From: Corynebacterium sp. NML98-0116
Lineage (GTDB): Bacteria; Actinomycetota; Actinomycetes; Mycobacteriales; Mycobacteriaceae
Direction of reading: 5' to 3'
DNA length: 64,000 nt
Assembly (NCBI RefSeq): GCF_001767255.1
Contig: NZ_CP017639.1
Coordinates: 766,875-830,874, forward strand
Shown piece after piece: positions 9,700 through 18,358 of this stretch. How positions within the stretch are numbered: the stretch's first letter is position 1; each line of letters starts with the position of its first letter. Position numbers and translations under genes: made by a program. The notes under the pieces are model-generated. The model did no database searches, was not told the DNA's origin, and saw nothing but the letters and a program-made list of their open reading frames with translations.

Positions 9700-11733
9700 T
9701 TAGAGGTCTAGGTCGTCTTCAAAGCCGCCGGTTTCGATGCGGTCCTTGATCGTGGTGACGAAGCGGCCTGCATCTGCGCCGTCGATCAGCTGGTGATCGT
9801 AGGTGAATGGCAGGTAGCACATCTGGCGGATCGCGATGGAGTCGCTACCTTCCTCTGTAACGATGACCGGGCGCTTCTCAATCGCCGCGGTACCCAGGAT
9901 GCCTGCCTGTGGCGGGGTGAGCACCGGCGTATCCAGCAGTGCACCTTCGGAACCTATGTTGGTCACCGTGAACGTTGCACCAGACAGGTCGTCCGGGCGC
10001 AGCTTCTTGTTGCGTGCGCGGGTCGCCAGGTCGTTGATAGCTTGCGCGATCTGCGCCAGGTTCAGGTCCTGTGCACGCTTGATCACCGGCACGAGCAGGC
10101 CCTGTGGCGTATCCACTGCGACACCAATATTGACGTCCTCGTGGTAGGTGATCTCCTTCTTCTCCGCATTGTAGGACGCGTTGACGTTCGGGTGGGAGAT
10201 CAGGGCCTCGGCCGTCGCCTTGATGAAGAACGCGAGGTAGGTGATGTTGGCGTCGTGCTTCTTGATGAACTCCGGCTTCACGCGCTTGCGCAGCTCTGCG
10301 ATGCGGGTGACATCGACTTCCTGAACGTGCGTGAGCTGAGCCGTGGTCTGCAGCGACTCGACCATCTTCGCAGCGGTGATCTCGCGGATGCGATTGACCT
10401 TCTGGGTGGTGCCGATCAGCGACTGCTTCTCCGGATCCACGGACTTGGTGGACCAGTTGGAGCGTGCGCCCTTCTTTTCCTCGGACTTCGGAGCCGATGC
10501 CTCGGTCTTGTCGTCGGATCCACCCTTCGCCGCAGCGATCACGTCCTGCTTGCGGATTCGGCCACCAACGCCAGTGCCCTCGACCGTGGAAAGATCAACG
10601 CCGTGCTTTTCTGCCAGCTTGCGCACGAGCGGGGTGACGTACGGGAGGGAACCGTCGGACTTGTTCACCTTGGTCGAAGCCTGCGATGCAGGCTTCTCGT
10701 CCTTCGGCTTCTCCTCCTTAGGCTCTTCAGCCTTCGGGGCTTCCTTCTTTTCTTCCTTGGGTTCTTCCTTTGTCTCTTCGGCCTTTGGAGCTTCCTTTTC
10801 AGCTGGCTTGGCGTCAGCGTCGCCGATGCGGGCGATGACTTCGCCGACCTCGACGGTGTCGTCTTCCTCAGCGAGGATCTCTACGAGGGTGCCTGCGACA
10901 GGGGAAGGAATCTCGGTATCGACCTTGTCGGTGGAGACCTCGAGCAGTGGCTCGTCGACCTCGACGGTGTCGCCGACTTCCTTCAGCCAGGTGGTGATGG
11001 TGCCTTCGGTGACGGATTCGCCGAGCTCAGGCATGGAGACGTCGGTAGCGTCGCCGGAGGCTGGCTTGTCAGCCTTCTCTTCCTCCGGAGCTTCCTTCTT
11101 TTCTTCCTTTGGCTCTTCGGCCTTTGGAGCTTCCTTTTCAGCTGGCTTGGCGTCAGCGTCGCCGATGCGGGCGATGACTTCGCCGACCTCGACGGTGTCG
11201 TCTTCCTCAGCGAGGATCTCTACGAGGGTGCCTGCGACAGGGGAAGGAATCTCGGTATCGACCTTGTCGGTGGAGACCTCGAGCAGTGGCTCGTCGACCT
11301 CGACGGTGTCGCCGACTTCCTTCAGCCAGGTGGTGATGGTGCCTTCGGTGACGGATTCGCCAAGCTCAGGCATGGAGACGTCGGTGGCGTCGCCGGAGGA
11401 AGGCTTGTCAGCCTTCTCTTCCTCCGGAGCTTTCTTTGGCTCCTCTTCTTCCTGAGGCTCCTCGTCCTTTGCCGAGTCCGATGCCGGGGCTTCGCCTTCT
11501 TCGCCGATAATCACAATCACGTCACCGACATCAACGGTGTCGTCTTCCTCGGCCTTAATCTCGAGGATTACACCGGCGACAGGGGAAGGAATCTCCGTGT
11601 CGACCTTATCGGTGGAAACCTCCAGCAATGGTTCGTCGACCTCTACCTTGTCGCCGACTTCCTTCAGCCAGGTGGTGATAGTGCCTTCCGTGACGGATTC
11701 GCCCAGCTCAGGCATCTCGACAGAGTGCGCCAT
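9700..11733 (-). CDS. sucB: Dihydrolipoamide acyltransferase E2 with three lipoyl domains
   Basis: Core E2 of a 2-oxoacid dehydrogenase complex; in corynebacteria this gene (also named aceF) supplies the E2 of the shared pyruvate/oxoglutarate dehydrogenase assembly. The 677 residues hold three lipoyl domains with target lysines K43, about K157 and about K270, each in [15 protein letters not shown], joined by Glu, Lys, Ala and Pro rich linkers; then a peripheral-subunit binding domain ([23 protein letters not shown]) and a C-terminal catalytic domain ending with the [14 protein letters not shown] motif, whose His and Asp are catalytic. GAGGAG precedes the ATG by 9 nt. Domains two and three are encoded by an exact 249-bp DNA repeat, listed separately. 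Confidence 0.96.
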   Translation of the reverse strand: MAHSVEMPELGESVTEGTITTWLKEVGDKVEVDEPLLEVSTDKVDTEIPSPVAGVILEIKAEEDDTVDVGDVIVIIGEEGEAPASDSAKDEEPQEEEEPKKAPEEEKADKPSSGDATDVSMPELGESVTEGTITTWLKEVGDTVEVDEPLLEVSTDKVDTEIPSPVAGTLVEILAEEDDTVEVGEVIARIGDADAKPAEKEAPKAEEPKEEKKEAPEEEKADKPASGDATDVSMPELGESVTEGTITTWLKEVGDTVEVDEPLLEVSTDKVDTEIPSPVAGTLVEILAEEDDTVEVGEVIARIGDADAKPAEKEAPKAEETKEEPKEEKKEAPKAEEPKEEKPKDEKPASQASTKVNKSDGSLPYVTPLVRKLAEKHGVDLSTVEGTGVGGRIRKQDVIAAAKGGSDDKTEASAPKSEEKKGARSNWSTKSVDPEKQSLIGTTQKVNRIREITAAKMVESLQTTAQLTHVQEVDVTRIAELRKRVKPEFIKKHDANITYLAFFIKATAEALISHPNVNASYNAEKKEITYHEDVNIGVAVDTPQGLLVPVIKRAQDLNLAQIAQAINDLATRARNKKLRPDDLSGATFTVTNIGSEGALLDTPVLTPPQAGILGTAAIEKRPVIVTEEGSDSIAIRQMCYLPFTYDHQLIDGADAGRFVTTIKDRIETGGFEDDLDL
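10774..11022 (-). repeat. Exact 249-bp direct repeat inside sucB, copy encoding lipoyl domain 3
   Basis: This stretch is identical base for base to 11113-11361, with a period of 339 bp (113 codons). Similarity with a few mismatches continues for about 60 bp more on the C-terminal-domain-distal side. Identity at synonymous sites implies a recent duplication or gene conversion rather than selection on protein alone. The first lipoyl domain (11500-11730) is clearly more diverged at DNA level. Confidence 0.95.
11113..11361 (-). repeat. Exact 249-bp direct repeat inside sucB, copy encoding lipoyl domain 2
   Basis: Partner of the repeat at 10774-11022. Recombination between the two copies would add or remove exactly one lipoyl domain plus linker without a frameshift, since the period is a multiple of three. 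Confidence 0.95.
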
Positions 11734-11877
11734 AATTTAGTCTCCTCGCAGATACATTTTCGTAGAAGCTATACAGGTCAATAGCGTACCTGTCACCGAA
11801 GACTTTCGTGCCTTTCGGGGGCAACTAATTTGTTGAAGGCCACCAAACGCAGAATTGGGGCGTCGAGAAATATCCGT

Positions 11878-12285
11878 ATGATGAGAGAAGTGTTTAACCT
11901 GTTCGGCAAGCGGAAGAAGCAGACCACCTTCAAACCCCCACGCGCGCCCGGCGAAACCATCCGGCCGGAAGACGCTGCCTACCTCCAGGAATGGGTTGCG
12001 CAGCGTGCCTTCGTTGAGGGGTTTGTTGAGCCGGAAACGATGGTCAACGAGATGTCCGTCGTGCTTGTCGATGAAGAGGGCAACTACACCCGCCGGCGCA
12101 TCGGAGGTCCCAAAGGTATCGACGCCGTCGCTACGCTGCTGAATATATCTCTTTATGACGTCGAAGAGACCGGGTACCCGGACCGGATGCGTCGCAAGAT
12201 GGAGCAAGAACGCATCCTGCGGAAGCGAGCGGAACAGAAAGAACGCCGCGCCAAGTTTGAGCGCGGCGAACATCCCTTTTCCTAA
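11878..12285 (+). CDS. Conserved hypothetical protein, basic C-terminus
   Basis: I do not recognise a characterised domain. About 135 residues from the ATG at 11878 (an ATG follows at once at 11881); an upstream TTG at 11830 is open but poorly placed. The protein has a basic N-terminus (FGKRKKQ), a central region with PEDAAYLQEWVAQRAFVEGF and VVLVDEEGNYTRRRIGG, and an Arg, Lys and Glu rich helical tail. No signal peptide or membrane segment is seen. It is divergent from sucB and its stop lies 9 nt from the convergent pepA stop. Proteins of this kind occupy the same place between sucB and pepA in other corynebacteria, from memory. Function unknown. Confidence 0.7.
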   Translation: MMREVFNLFGKRKKQTTFKPPRAPGETIRPEDAAYLQEWVAQRAFVEGFVEPETMVNEMSVVLVDEEGNYTRRRIGGPKGIDAVATLLNISLYDVEETGYPDRMRRKMEQERILRKRAEQKERRAKFERGEHPFS

Positions 12286-12294
12286 ATCCGGGGA

Positions 12295-13785
12295 CTAGTT
12301 GGCTTCAGCAATGCTGCGAAGCGTTGCAACGATCGTGCGCAGCGGGGCGCCGGTCGCGCGCTTCGGCGTGTAGCCGCGTGGCGAGCCACCGTTCCACGCC
12401 GGGCCGGCGACGTCGATGTGCACCCACTCGGTGTCCTCGCCGACGAAGCGAGACAGGTACAGGCCAGCGAACAGCATGCCGCCGGTACGGGCATTGTGGA
12501 CGTTGCGGATATCGGCGACGGGGGACTTCAGCTCTTCTTCCTGTTCCTCCAGCAGTGGCATCGCCCAGGCCTGCTCGCCAACCTCGCGGCCCAGCGCAGC
12601 GACGCGGTCGCGGAACTCATCAGAGCCCATGACGCCGGCAGTGCGGTTGCCGAGGGCGACGAGCTGAGCGCCGGTCAGCGTGGACGTCTCAATCATGAAG
12701 TCAGGGTTATCTTCAGCCGCGCGTGCCATCGCGTCTGCCAGCACGAGGCGGCCTTCAGCATCGGTGTTGAGTACCTCGCTGGTGATGCCGCCGTAGTGGC
12801 GAATCACGTCGCCTGGGCGGGTGGCAGTGCCGGATGGCATGTTCTCCGCGAGTGGCAGCCAGGCGTCGACCGCAACATCCAGGTTGAGGCGGGCAGCTGC
12901 AACAATTGCGCCGAACTGAGCAGCAGAGCCGCCCATGTCGGAAATCATGTCCTCCATCTTTGCACCCGGCTTGAGGGAGATGCCGCCGGTATCGAAGGTG
13001 ATGCCCTTGCCAACCAACGCGACAGAGGACTTCGACGCGGAAGGCGTCCACTTCAGGTGCACCAGGCGCGGCGCGCGGGCGGAGCCTTTGCCGACCGCGA
13101 GGATGCCGCCGAAGCCCTGCTCCTCAAGCTGCTTCTCGTCGAACACCTCGACCTCGAGTCCAACCTGCTTGCCGACGTTCTCGATGAGCTCCGCATACAC
13201 GGCAGGGTAGAGGTGGTTCGACGGCGTGTTCACAAGATCGCGCGCCAGCATGACCGACTCGGCGAGAATCACTGCCTGGTCGAATGCTTCCTTTTCGTCG
13301 TCCTTGCCTACAACGGTGACGTCGGTAAGCCCGTGCTCGCCGTCGCAGCCGCACTGGCACGGGGCCTTGAAGCCTTTGTACTTGTACGCGCCGAGCAGCA
13401 GGCCCTCCACGACGGGGGCGACGCCGAACTCAGTCGAGATTACCGCAGACTCCGTGCCGTACAGTGTGCGAGCCAGAGAACCGACAGCGCGACGGACAGT
13501 CTCATCATCAATCTCATCGGCGTTGCCGAGGCCAAAGGCGATGACCAGCTTCCCGTCAACGACCACGCGGGTGATCTCGCCGGCGGTGCCCTTCGCGCCG
13601 ACTGTCTCCAGTGCCTCGAGAGCACCCTTCGGTGCCAGGGAGGTCACTGGGACCTCAACCTTCGAGTCATCCGAGGTCACGGGTAGCAAGAGGGCAGCGG
13701 TGTCGCTCGGAGCGGACGTCGAAAAGTTGAGGGAGACGGAGTCGCCCCGGACCGGGAGCAGCGATTCAGGAACCGAAAAAGTCAT
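12295..13785 (-). CDS. pepA: Leucyl aminopeptidase (M17)
   Basis: Cytosolic dimetal aminopeptidase that removes N-terminal residues and helps recycle peptides. The M17 signatures are clear: VGKGITFDTGGISLKP with its metal-binding Lys and Asp, and NTDAEGRLVLADAMARA, the family hallmark. The reading frame stays open far upstream through the antisense of ilvE and cobT, but the protein sequence becomes family-like only at MTFSVPESLLPVRGDSV, so the ATG at 13785 is used (496 residues, normal length). AAAGG lies 11 nt upstream. It is divergent from ilvE. Confidence 0.96.
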   Translation of the reverse strand: MTFSVPESLLPVRGDSVSLNFSTSAPSDTAALLLPVTSDDSKVEVPVTSLAPKGALEALETVGAKGTAGEITRVVVDGKLVIAFGLGNADEIDDETVRRAVGSLARTLYGTESAVISTEFGVAPVVEGLLLGAYKYKGFKAPCQCGCDGEHGLTDVTVVGKDDEKEAFDQAVILAESVMLARDLVNTPSNHLYPAVYAELIENVGKQVGLEVEVFDEKQLEEQGFGGILAVGKGSARAPRLVHLKWTPSASKSSVALVGKGITFDTGGISLKPGAKMEDMISDMGGSAAQFGAIVAAARLNLDVAVDAWLPLAENMPSGTATRPGDVIRHYGGITSEVLNTDAEGRLVLADAMARAAEDNPDFMIETSTLTGAQLVALGNRTAGVMGSDEFRDRVAALGREVGEQAWAMPLLEEQEEELKSPVADIRNVHNARTGGMLFAGLYLSRFVGEDTEWVHIDVAGPAWNGGSPRGYTPKRATGAPLRTIVATLRSIAEAN

Positions 13786-13932
13786 GAGTACATGCGCCTT
13801 TCTTAAGATTATTGAACATCGCCAAGGGTACCTGGAATAAGGGACGCGTGGCGCGGGGCAAGCAATTTGCGCATGCAAGAAAATATGGAATTCTGGTTCC
13901 AAAGAGTGGAATCGGGGAGTAGGGTGGTCTGC

Positions 13933-15048
13933 ATGACTCAAGGCACACCATTTGAAATTATCCCGAATCCGAACAAGGCAACTGACGAAGAGCGCAATGC
14001 AGTGCTCGCAAACCCAGCCTTCGGGCAAGAGTTTACTGACCACATGGTCTCCATCGACTGGGACGAGGCCAACGGCTGGCATAACGCGCAGGTCCGCCCG
14101 TACGGGCCGATCTCGCTGGACCCGGCGACCAACGTCTTCCACTACGGGCAGGCGATCTTCGAAGGCCTGAAGGCATACCGTCACCACGACGGCTCGATCA
14201 CGACGTTCCGCCCCGAGCAGAATGCGACGCGTTTTGCCCATTCCGCGCATCGCCTGGCAATGCCTGAGTTGCCGGAGGATCTGTTCATCGAGTCGCTGCA
14301 GCAGCTGGTGACGATTGATAAGGACTGGGTCCCCGAAGCTGGTGGAGAAGCGGCGCTGTACCTGCGTCCATTTATGATCGGAACCGAGAAGACGCTCGGG
14401 GTGAAGCCCTCGAGCACCTACACCTATTACCTCATTGCATCCCCAGCTGGCGCCTACTTCTCCGGCGGCGTCAAGCCCGTCAGCGTGTGGATCTCCGAAG
14501 AATACGTCCGCGCGGCGCCCGGCGGCACCGGTGACGCCAAGTTCGCCGGCAACTACGCGGGTTCCCTGCTCGCGCAGGCCGAGGCAGAAGAAAAGGGCTG
14601 CGACCAGGTTGTCTGGCTCGACGCCATTGAGCGCAAGTACATCGAAGAGATGGGCGGCATGAACCTCATGTTCGTCGAGGGCAGCGGGAAGGACGCGAAG
14701 TTGATCACCCCAGCACTGTCCGGTTCCCTCCTGGCGGGCATCACCCGCAAATCGCTGCTGCAGGTTGCGGAAGACCTCGGCTACAGCACCGAGGAGCGCA
14801 AGATCACGGTGGAGCAGTGGCACAAGGGCGCTGAAAACGGCACCATCAGTGAGACGCTTGCATGCGGTACCGCAGCGGTGATCACTCCGGTCGGGCGCGT
14901 GCTGAGCCGCCACGGTGAGTTCACCGTAAACAACAATGAGGCCGGCACCATCACCATGCAGCTGCGCGAGCGCCTGCGCGGTATCCAGGACGGCTCGGTC
15001 GAAGACGTCCACGGCTGGAACCACACGCTCGTCCCAGCCGAGAACTAG
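13933..15048 (+). CDS. ilvE: Branched-chain amino acid aminotransferase
   Basis: PLP transaminase for the last step of leucine, isoleucine and valine synthesis. A fold-IV enzyme of 371 residues: [16 protein letters not shown] near residue 70, the PLP-lysine motif [12 protein letters not shown] near 195-205, and the C-terminal [14 protein letters not shown] phosphate-binding region. The frame is open 22 codons further upstream but homologues start at MTQGTPFEI, so 13933 is chosen; the ribosome site is only a weak AGGGTGG. It converges on cobT with 7 nt between stops. Confidence 0.96.
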   Translation: MTQGTPFEIIPNPNKATDEERNAVLANPAFGQEFTDHMVSIDWDEANGWHNAQVRPYGPISLDPATNVFHYGQAIFEGLKAYRHHDGSITTFRPEQNATRFAHSAHRLAMPELPEDLFIESLQQLVTIDKDWVPEAGGEAALYLRPFMIGTEKTLGVKPSSTYTYYLIASPAGAYFSGGVKPVSVWISEEYVRAAPGGTGDAKFAGNYAGSLLAQAEAEEKGCDQVVWLDAIERKYIEEMGGMNLMFVEGSGKDAKLITPALSGSLLAGITRKSLLQVAEDLGYSTEERKITVEQWHKGAENGTISETLACGTAAVITPVGRVLSRHGEFTVNNNEAGTITMQLRERLRGIQDGSVEDVHGWNHTLVPAEN

Positions 15049-15055
15049 AGGGATC

Positions 15056-16054
15056 TCAGGCCGGGGCGCTCTCTGGGGCCTCCGGCCCGAGCACTGTAGT
15101 AACGAGCTCAGAAGCCAGGTTGATTTGCGGCAGCGCTGCGAGCGCGCCCACTCCCTGGTTGAGCGACAAGTCCAGTGCCAGCACCGGAATGATATCGAGG
15201 GCCTGGAGCGCCAGCATCTGGGCGGGTTCCGGACTGAGCTGGCCCGCCATGATCCACTGCTTAGTGCCGGGTGCGAGGCGCTCGGCGGCGTAGGCGGCGA
15301 CGGTGGCGTAGAGGCCGTCGAAAAGTACGGGGGTTCGACGAACCGCGGCCTGCGCGAACATACCGACAAGGAACGCGAAATCTGGCCCCGAAAGCTCGGC
15401 AAGGACGCGGGGGACGTCGTCACTAAAGGTGCGCACCCGGAACATGGCGTCCCGAATTGCCGCAACTTTCACTTTCCAGATGTTGTCGTCGATGCCCGAG
15501 CCGCGCCCGATGACCTTGACCGGCTCGGTGCGCGACAGCGCGCCATAGACGGCGGCGGCGACCGTCGAATTGCCGACGCCAATGTCTCCAGGAATGAACA
15601 GGTCAACTCCACTGTCTACGCCCTGGTCAACGACGCGAGCACCGTGCGCGACTGCCTGCTCGAACGCCTCGGGCGTCATGGAGGCTTGCCGGTCTATCGC
15701 GCCTGTCGGCAGCGTTAAGTAGTCATTAATCTGAATAATCGACGCGCCCGCGGCTTCCGCTGCAACACGAGCGACACCGCCACCTGCCGCAATCTGCTTT
15801 ACGGCGGTCCAGGCGGCGTCGTGTGGTTGCGCGGAAATACCGCGTGCTGCGACACCGTGGTTACCGGCGACAAGCACGCACTGCGGCTGACGGAACGCAA
15901 CCGGGCGCGTACGGTTTTGCACCGAGGCAGTCCACTCCGCAATCGTTCCCACGCGACCGAGACCGCGCCCCTCCGGGCTGCGCAGTAGTTCGCGGGCAAG
16001 CTCGCGGCGCAGGGTTTCGCTTGGATGCTCAATCGGGTCGAATGCAACAGCCAT
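15056..16054 (-). CDS. cobT: Nicotinate-nucleotide:dimethylbenzimidazole phosphoribosyltransferase homologue
   Basis: CobT activates the lower-ligand base of cobalamin by transferring phosphoribosyl from nicotinate mononucleotide. The 332-residue product aligns over the whole family: VLVAGNHGVAARGISAQP, FIPGDIGVGNSTVAAAVYG, GRGSGIDD and a C-terminal LALDLSLNQGVGALAALP. The position of the general-base glutamate of the Salmonella enzyme (GEGTGA-type motif) reads NQGVGA here, and the GEMGIGNTT-type motif reads GDIGVGNST. It follows the DUF3043 gene by 18 nt with AAGGA before the ATG. No other cobalamin gene (cobU, cobS) is adjacent, so true activity is uncertain. Confidence 0.87.
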   Translation of the reverse strand: MAVAFDPIEHPSETLRRELARELLRSPEGRGLGRVGTIAEWTASVQNRTRPVAFRQPQCVLVAGNHGVAARGISAQPHDAAWTAVKQIAAGGGVARVAAEAAGASIIQINDYLTLPTGAIDRQASMTPEAFEQAVAHGARVVDQGVDSGVDLFIPGDIGVGNSTVAAAVYGALSRTEPVKVIGRGSGIDDNIWKVKVAAIRDAMFRVRTFSDDVPRVLAELSGPDFAFLVGMFAQAAVRRTPVLFDGLYATVAAYAAERLAPGTKQWIMAGQLSPEPAQMLALQALDIIPVLALDLSLNQGVGALAALPQINLASELVTTVLGPEAPESAPA

Positions 16055-16072
16055 GAAACGTCCTTTACCCAG

Positions 16073-16780
16073 TTAGTTCACGGTCTCGCCGATGCGCACC
16101 TGTGGCTTCGGCGAGCGCCACTTCCGCGGCTGCGACGCGCGAGAGAACGCGTACATACCAAGGCCGAAGCCGGTATCAGCCGTACCAGGGAACTTCGCGC
16201 GCACAGCGTTGTTCGCACGCTTGCCGATCAGGAATGCCTCACCAAGAATCAGCACGATAAACACCATCGGCAAAATAGCGATGGCGCCGGCGATCTCCGG
16301 GTACCAGGAGCCGATGAAGAGAATGAGGAACAGCAGGATCGCCAGCGGCATCGCGTAGTTGTTCATGAAGCGGCGCGAATCTACCCAGTCGCGGACGAAG
16401 CGGCGGGTTTCGCCACGGTCGCGGTCCATGAGGTAGCGCTCGTCGCCAGCGTCCATCTTGGCTTGGACCTCGCGATTGTGCTTCTTCGCCTCTTCGCGCT
16501 GCTGCTTCTTGTATGCCTTCCACTCCTCCTTCGACATCGACTTCTTCAGCTCTTTATTCTTCTGGTACTGCTGAGCGGGAGTCGTCGCGTTGGGGTCGCG
16601 GACCACGCCGCGCTTAATCTCCTGATCAAGGCGCTTCGGCGTCGGCCGACCCTTCGGAGGGGTGTAGCCCTTCGGGTACTTCTTCGCGGGTTCCGCGTCG
16701 GTTTCGGGAGTCTCCGCTCGATTCGCTGCGGCAGCAGCGGCGGCTGGAGCCTCATCAGATTTCTGCCAAGGAAGTTTCAC
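16073..16780 (-). CDS. DUF3043 membrane protein
   Basis: A 235-residue actinobacterial protein of unknown function. The N-terminal 130 residues are charged and probably disordered (Ala, Glu and Lys rich, then KKYPKGYTPPKGRPTPKR), followed by a coiled, basic region, and two hydrophobic helices at about 150-195 (MPLAILLFLILFIGSWYPEI and the adjoining AGAIAILPMVFIVLILGEAF). The frame is open to 17299 but the family begins at the GTG at 16780 (MKLPWQKSDE). No strong Shine-Dalgarno is visible. It probably forms a unit with cobT downstream and is divergent from the ErpA-type gene. Confidence 0.83.
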   Translation of the reverse strand: MKLPWQKSDEAPAAAAAAANRAETPETDAEPAKKYPKGYTPPKGRPTPKRLDQEIKRGVVRDPNATTPAQQYQKNKELKKSMSKEEWKAYKKQQREEAKKHNREVQAKMDAGDERYLMDRDRGETRRFVRDWVDSRRFMNNYAMPLAILLFLILFIGSWYPEIAGAIAILPMVFIVLILGEAFLIGKRANNAVRAKFPGTADTGFGLGMYAFSRASQPRKWRSPKPQVRIGETVN

Positions 16781-16930
16781 GCTATACAGGCTACAAGGCC
16801 GTCCCCGAAAGTGGGGAATAAGCGCCCGCTCCCATACGCTGTAGACGATGACGGTGTGATGCGAGTACGCTAGTGCCACACTCCGAAGCACGCATCTTGC
16901 GTGAAGATATTCGCTAAGCAAGGAGAAAGA

Positions 16931-17275
16931 ATGACTGCACCTACCTCTGCCACGGGCGTGACCCTTACTGAAGCAGCGGCTGCAAAGGCGAAGGCTCTGC
17001 TCGACCAGGAAGGCCGCGACGACCTTTCGCTTCGCATTGCTGTTCAGCCAGGTGGCTGCGCTGGCCTGCGCTACCAGCTGTACTTTGACGACCGCGAGCT
17101 CGACGGCGACAAGGCTGACGTTGTCGGGGGTGTGCGCCTCGTCGTGGACAAGATGAGCGTGCCGTACCTCACCGGTGCAACGATCGATTTCGCTGACACC
17201 ATCGAGCAGCAGGGCTTCACCATCGACAACCCGAACGCAGGCTCGGCCTGCGCCTGTGGCGACAGCTTCAACTAA
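16931..17275 (+). CDS. HesB/IscA/ErpA-type iron-sulfur assembly protein
   Basis: An A-type carrier that receives and delivers Fe-S clusters. All three conserved cysteines are present: GGCAGLRYQLYFDD and the C-terminal ACACGDSF. It has 114 residues, normal for the family. AGGAGAAAGA stands immediately before the ATG, which decides the start over an upstream in-frame ATG at 16901. Possible clients in the window include the Rieske protein QcrA and LipA. Symbol erpA would be reasonable but is not certain. Confidence 0.93.
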   Translation: MTAPTSATGVTLTEAAAAKAKALLDQEGRDDLSLRIAVQPGGCAGLRYQLYFDDRELDGDKADVVGGVRLVVDKMSVPYLTGATIDFADTIEQQGFTIDNPNAGSACACGDSFN

Positions 17276-17294
17276 GCAGTAGCTTTTCGACGCC

Positions 17295-17340
17295 AACACC
17301 CCGCGCCCTCCTCATGATTGAAGATAGGCGCGGGGTGTTT
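17295..17340. terminator. Hairpin between convergent genes
   Basis: Perfect 13-bp stem AACACCCCGCGCC (17295-17307) with its complement at 17327-17339 and a 19-nt loop, followed on the plus strand by TTT. It terminates the ErpA-type gene and may act in both directions, since the S41 gene ends 13 nt beyond it on the opposite strand. Confidence 0.8.
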
Positions 17341-17352
17341 CGTCTGCGTGGA

Positions 17353-18345
17353 CTAGTTGCAACCGTGCTCGGTCGAGAGCCAATGTTTGGCCTCTTCGAG
17401 CGGCGTCTCCGTTTCGACGTCGGGCTGCACCGGATCGTCGGCGAACTCCTCACCAGTGCGCGCCTTGTCCTTCGCGATAGTCAGCATCAGCAGGCTGCCG
17501 TCTGGGAAGTCGTACACCATGTTTGCCGACGCGTAGCCCGCAGTAGGCGAGCCGAAACTGCGGGAGTGCTCAAGTCCCCGGAACGACAGCATCGTGGCCT
17601 CGCCCGACGAAGCAGTGTCGCCATCGACTAAGACCGCCACCGGCGCATCCCACTTCCCGCCAGAAGTCGTGATCGGGGTGCCGCCGCCGGTCACCGAGTT
17701 CCCCTCAACCGTGACCTGCGTGGTGTTCGTCCGCGATACGAACTCGAGTGCCGTGCCGTCCGGCAACAGTGAGGAGAGGCCTGAGACCATTGGACCCATG
17801 TCGCCTCCGTCGTTGCCACGCAGGTCAACGACCGCCCCGCATGCCCCGGCATCACGTGCGGAAGCCAGACCTGTTGCGAGCGTGTCTGCGTAGCCCTGCA
17901 CATCATCGTGCTGATCGACGCCAGGCACGGTTGCCACCGCAACGCGGCCCTCGACGCTGACTGCGGCTTCCGACTTCTCTTCCATAGTCCAGCCGAGGTT
18001 AGGGTTACCAGGTTCAATCAGACGGGAGTGCTTCCCGCCAGCAGCTTTGACTGCGTCCTCGAGGGCGGGGTAAACGTCGTGAAGCGTATCAGCCTGCTTT
18101 GCGGCCTCCTTTGCGCGGGCCTTCGCCTCCTCGAACTCTGTCGAGTCGGCGTAGATGCCCTGCTCGGCGAGCGCGAGCACCGTCGCGCTATACCGCTTCG
18201 GCGTCTGTGTCCCCGCGAAACGAGCGGTGCCCGTCAGCATCGCGGTGAGCGTCGGACCGTAGACGAACGCCACGGCGCCAACTGCAAGCAGTAACGCGCT
18301 GAGCATCGCAACGATGGTGGTCAGTACTCGTTTCTTGGTCCACAT
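17353..18345 (-). CDS. S41-family (C-terminal processing) peptidase-like membrane protein
   Basis: A 330-residue protein with one N-terminal membrane anchor (RVLTTIVAMLSALLLAVGAV, residues about 6-26) and an exported domain. The S41 core is seen in VVDLRGNDGGDMGPM and in LVDGDTASSGEATMLSFRGL, where the Ser after TAS is the expected nucleophile; no PDZ domain is apparent. AAGGAGG stands 8 nt before the ATG. It follows ltsA by only 13 nt and is almost certainly co-transcribed with it, which suggests work at the cell envelope. Substrate unknown; lysine of the Ser-Lys dyad not assigned with confidence. Confidence 0.85.
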   Translation of the reverse strand: MWTKKRVLTTIVAMLSALLLAVGAVAFVYGPTLTAMLTGTARFAGTQTPKRYSATVLALAEQGIYADSTEFEEAKARAKEAAKQADTLHDVYPALEDAVKAAGGKHSRLIEPGNPNLGWTMEEKSEAAVSVEGRVAVATVPGVDQHDDVQGYADTLATGLASARDAGACGAVVDLRGNDGGDMGPMVSGLSSLLPDGTALEFVSRTNTTQVTVEGNSVTGGGTPITTSGGKWDAPVAVLVDGDTASSGEATMLSFRGLEHSRSFGSPTAGYASANMVYDFPDGSLLMLTIAKDKARTGEEFADDPVQPDVETETPLEEAKHWLSTEHGCN

Positions 18346-18358
18346 GAGCAGGTCCTCC

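Noticed and set aside
9793..11784. 663-residue plus-strand frame opposite sucB with apparent Leu/Phe repeats
   Set aside because: The repeats are the complement of the Glu/Lys linkers and duplicated lipoyl modules of sucB.
13786..15465. Open minus-strand frame extending pepA to 1056 residues
   Set aside because: It runs antisense through ilvE and into cobT, reads low-complexity Arg-rich sequence and lacks homology; pepA begins at MTFSVPES.
16781..17299. N-terminal extension of the DUF3043 gene
   Set aside because: Antisense to the ErpA-type gene, which has a strong ribosome site and conserved cysteines.
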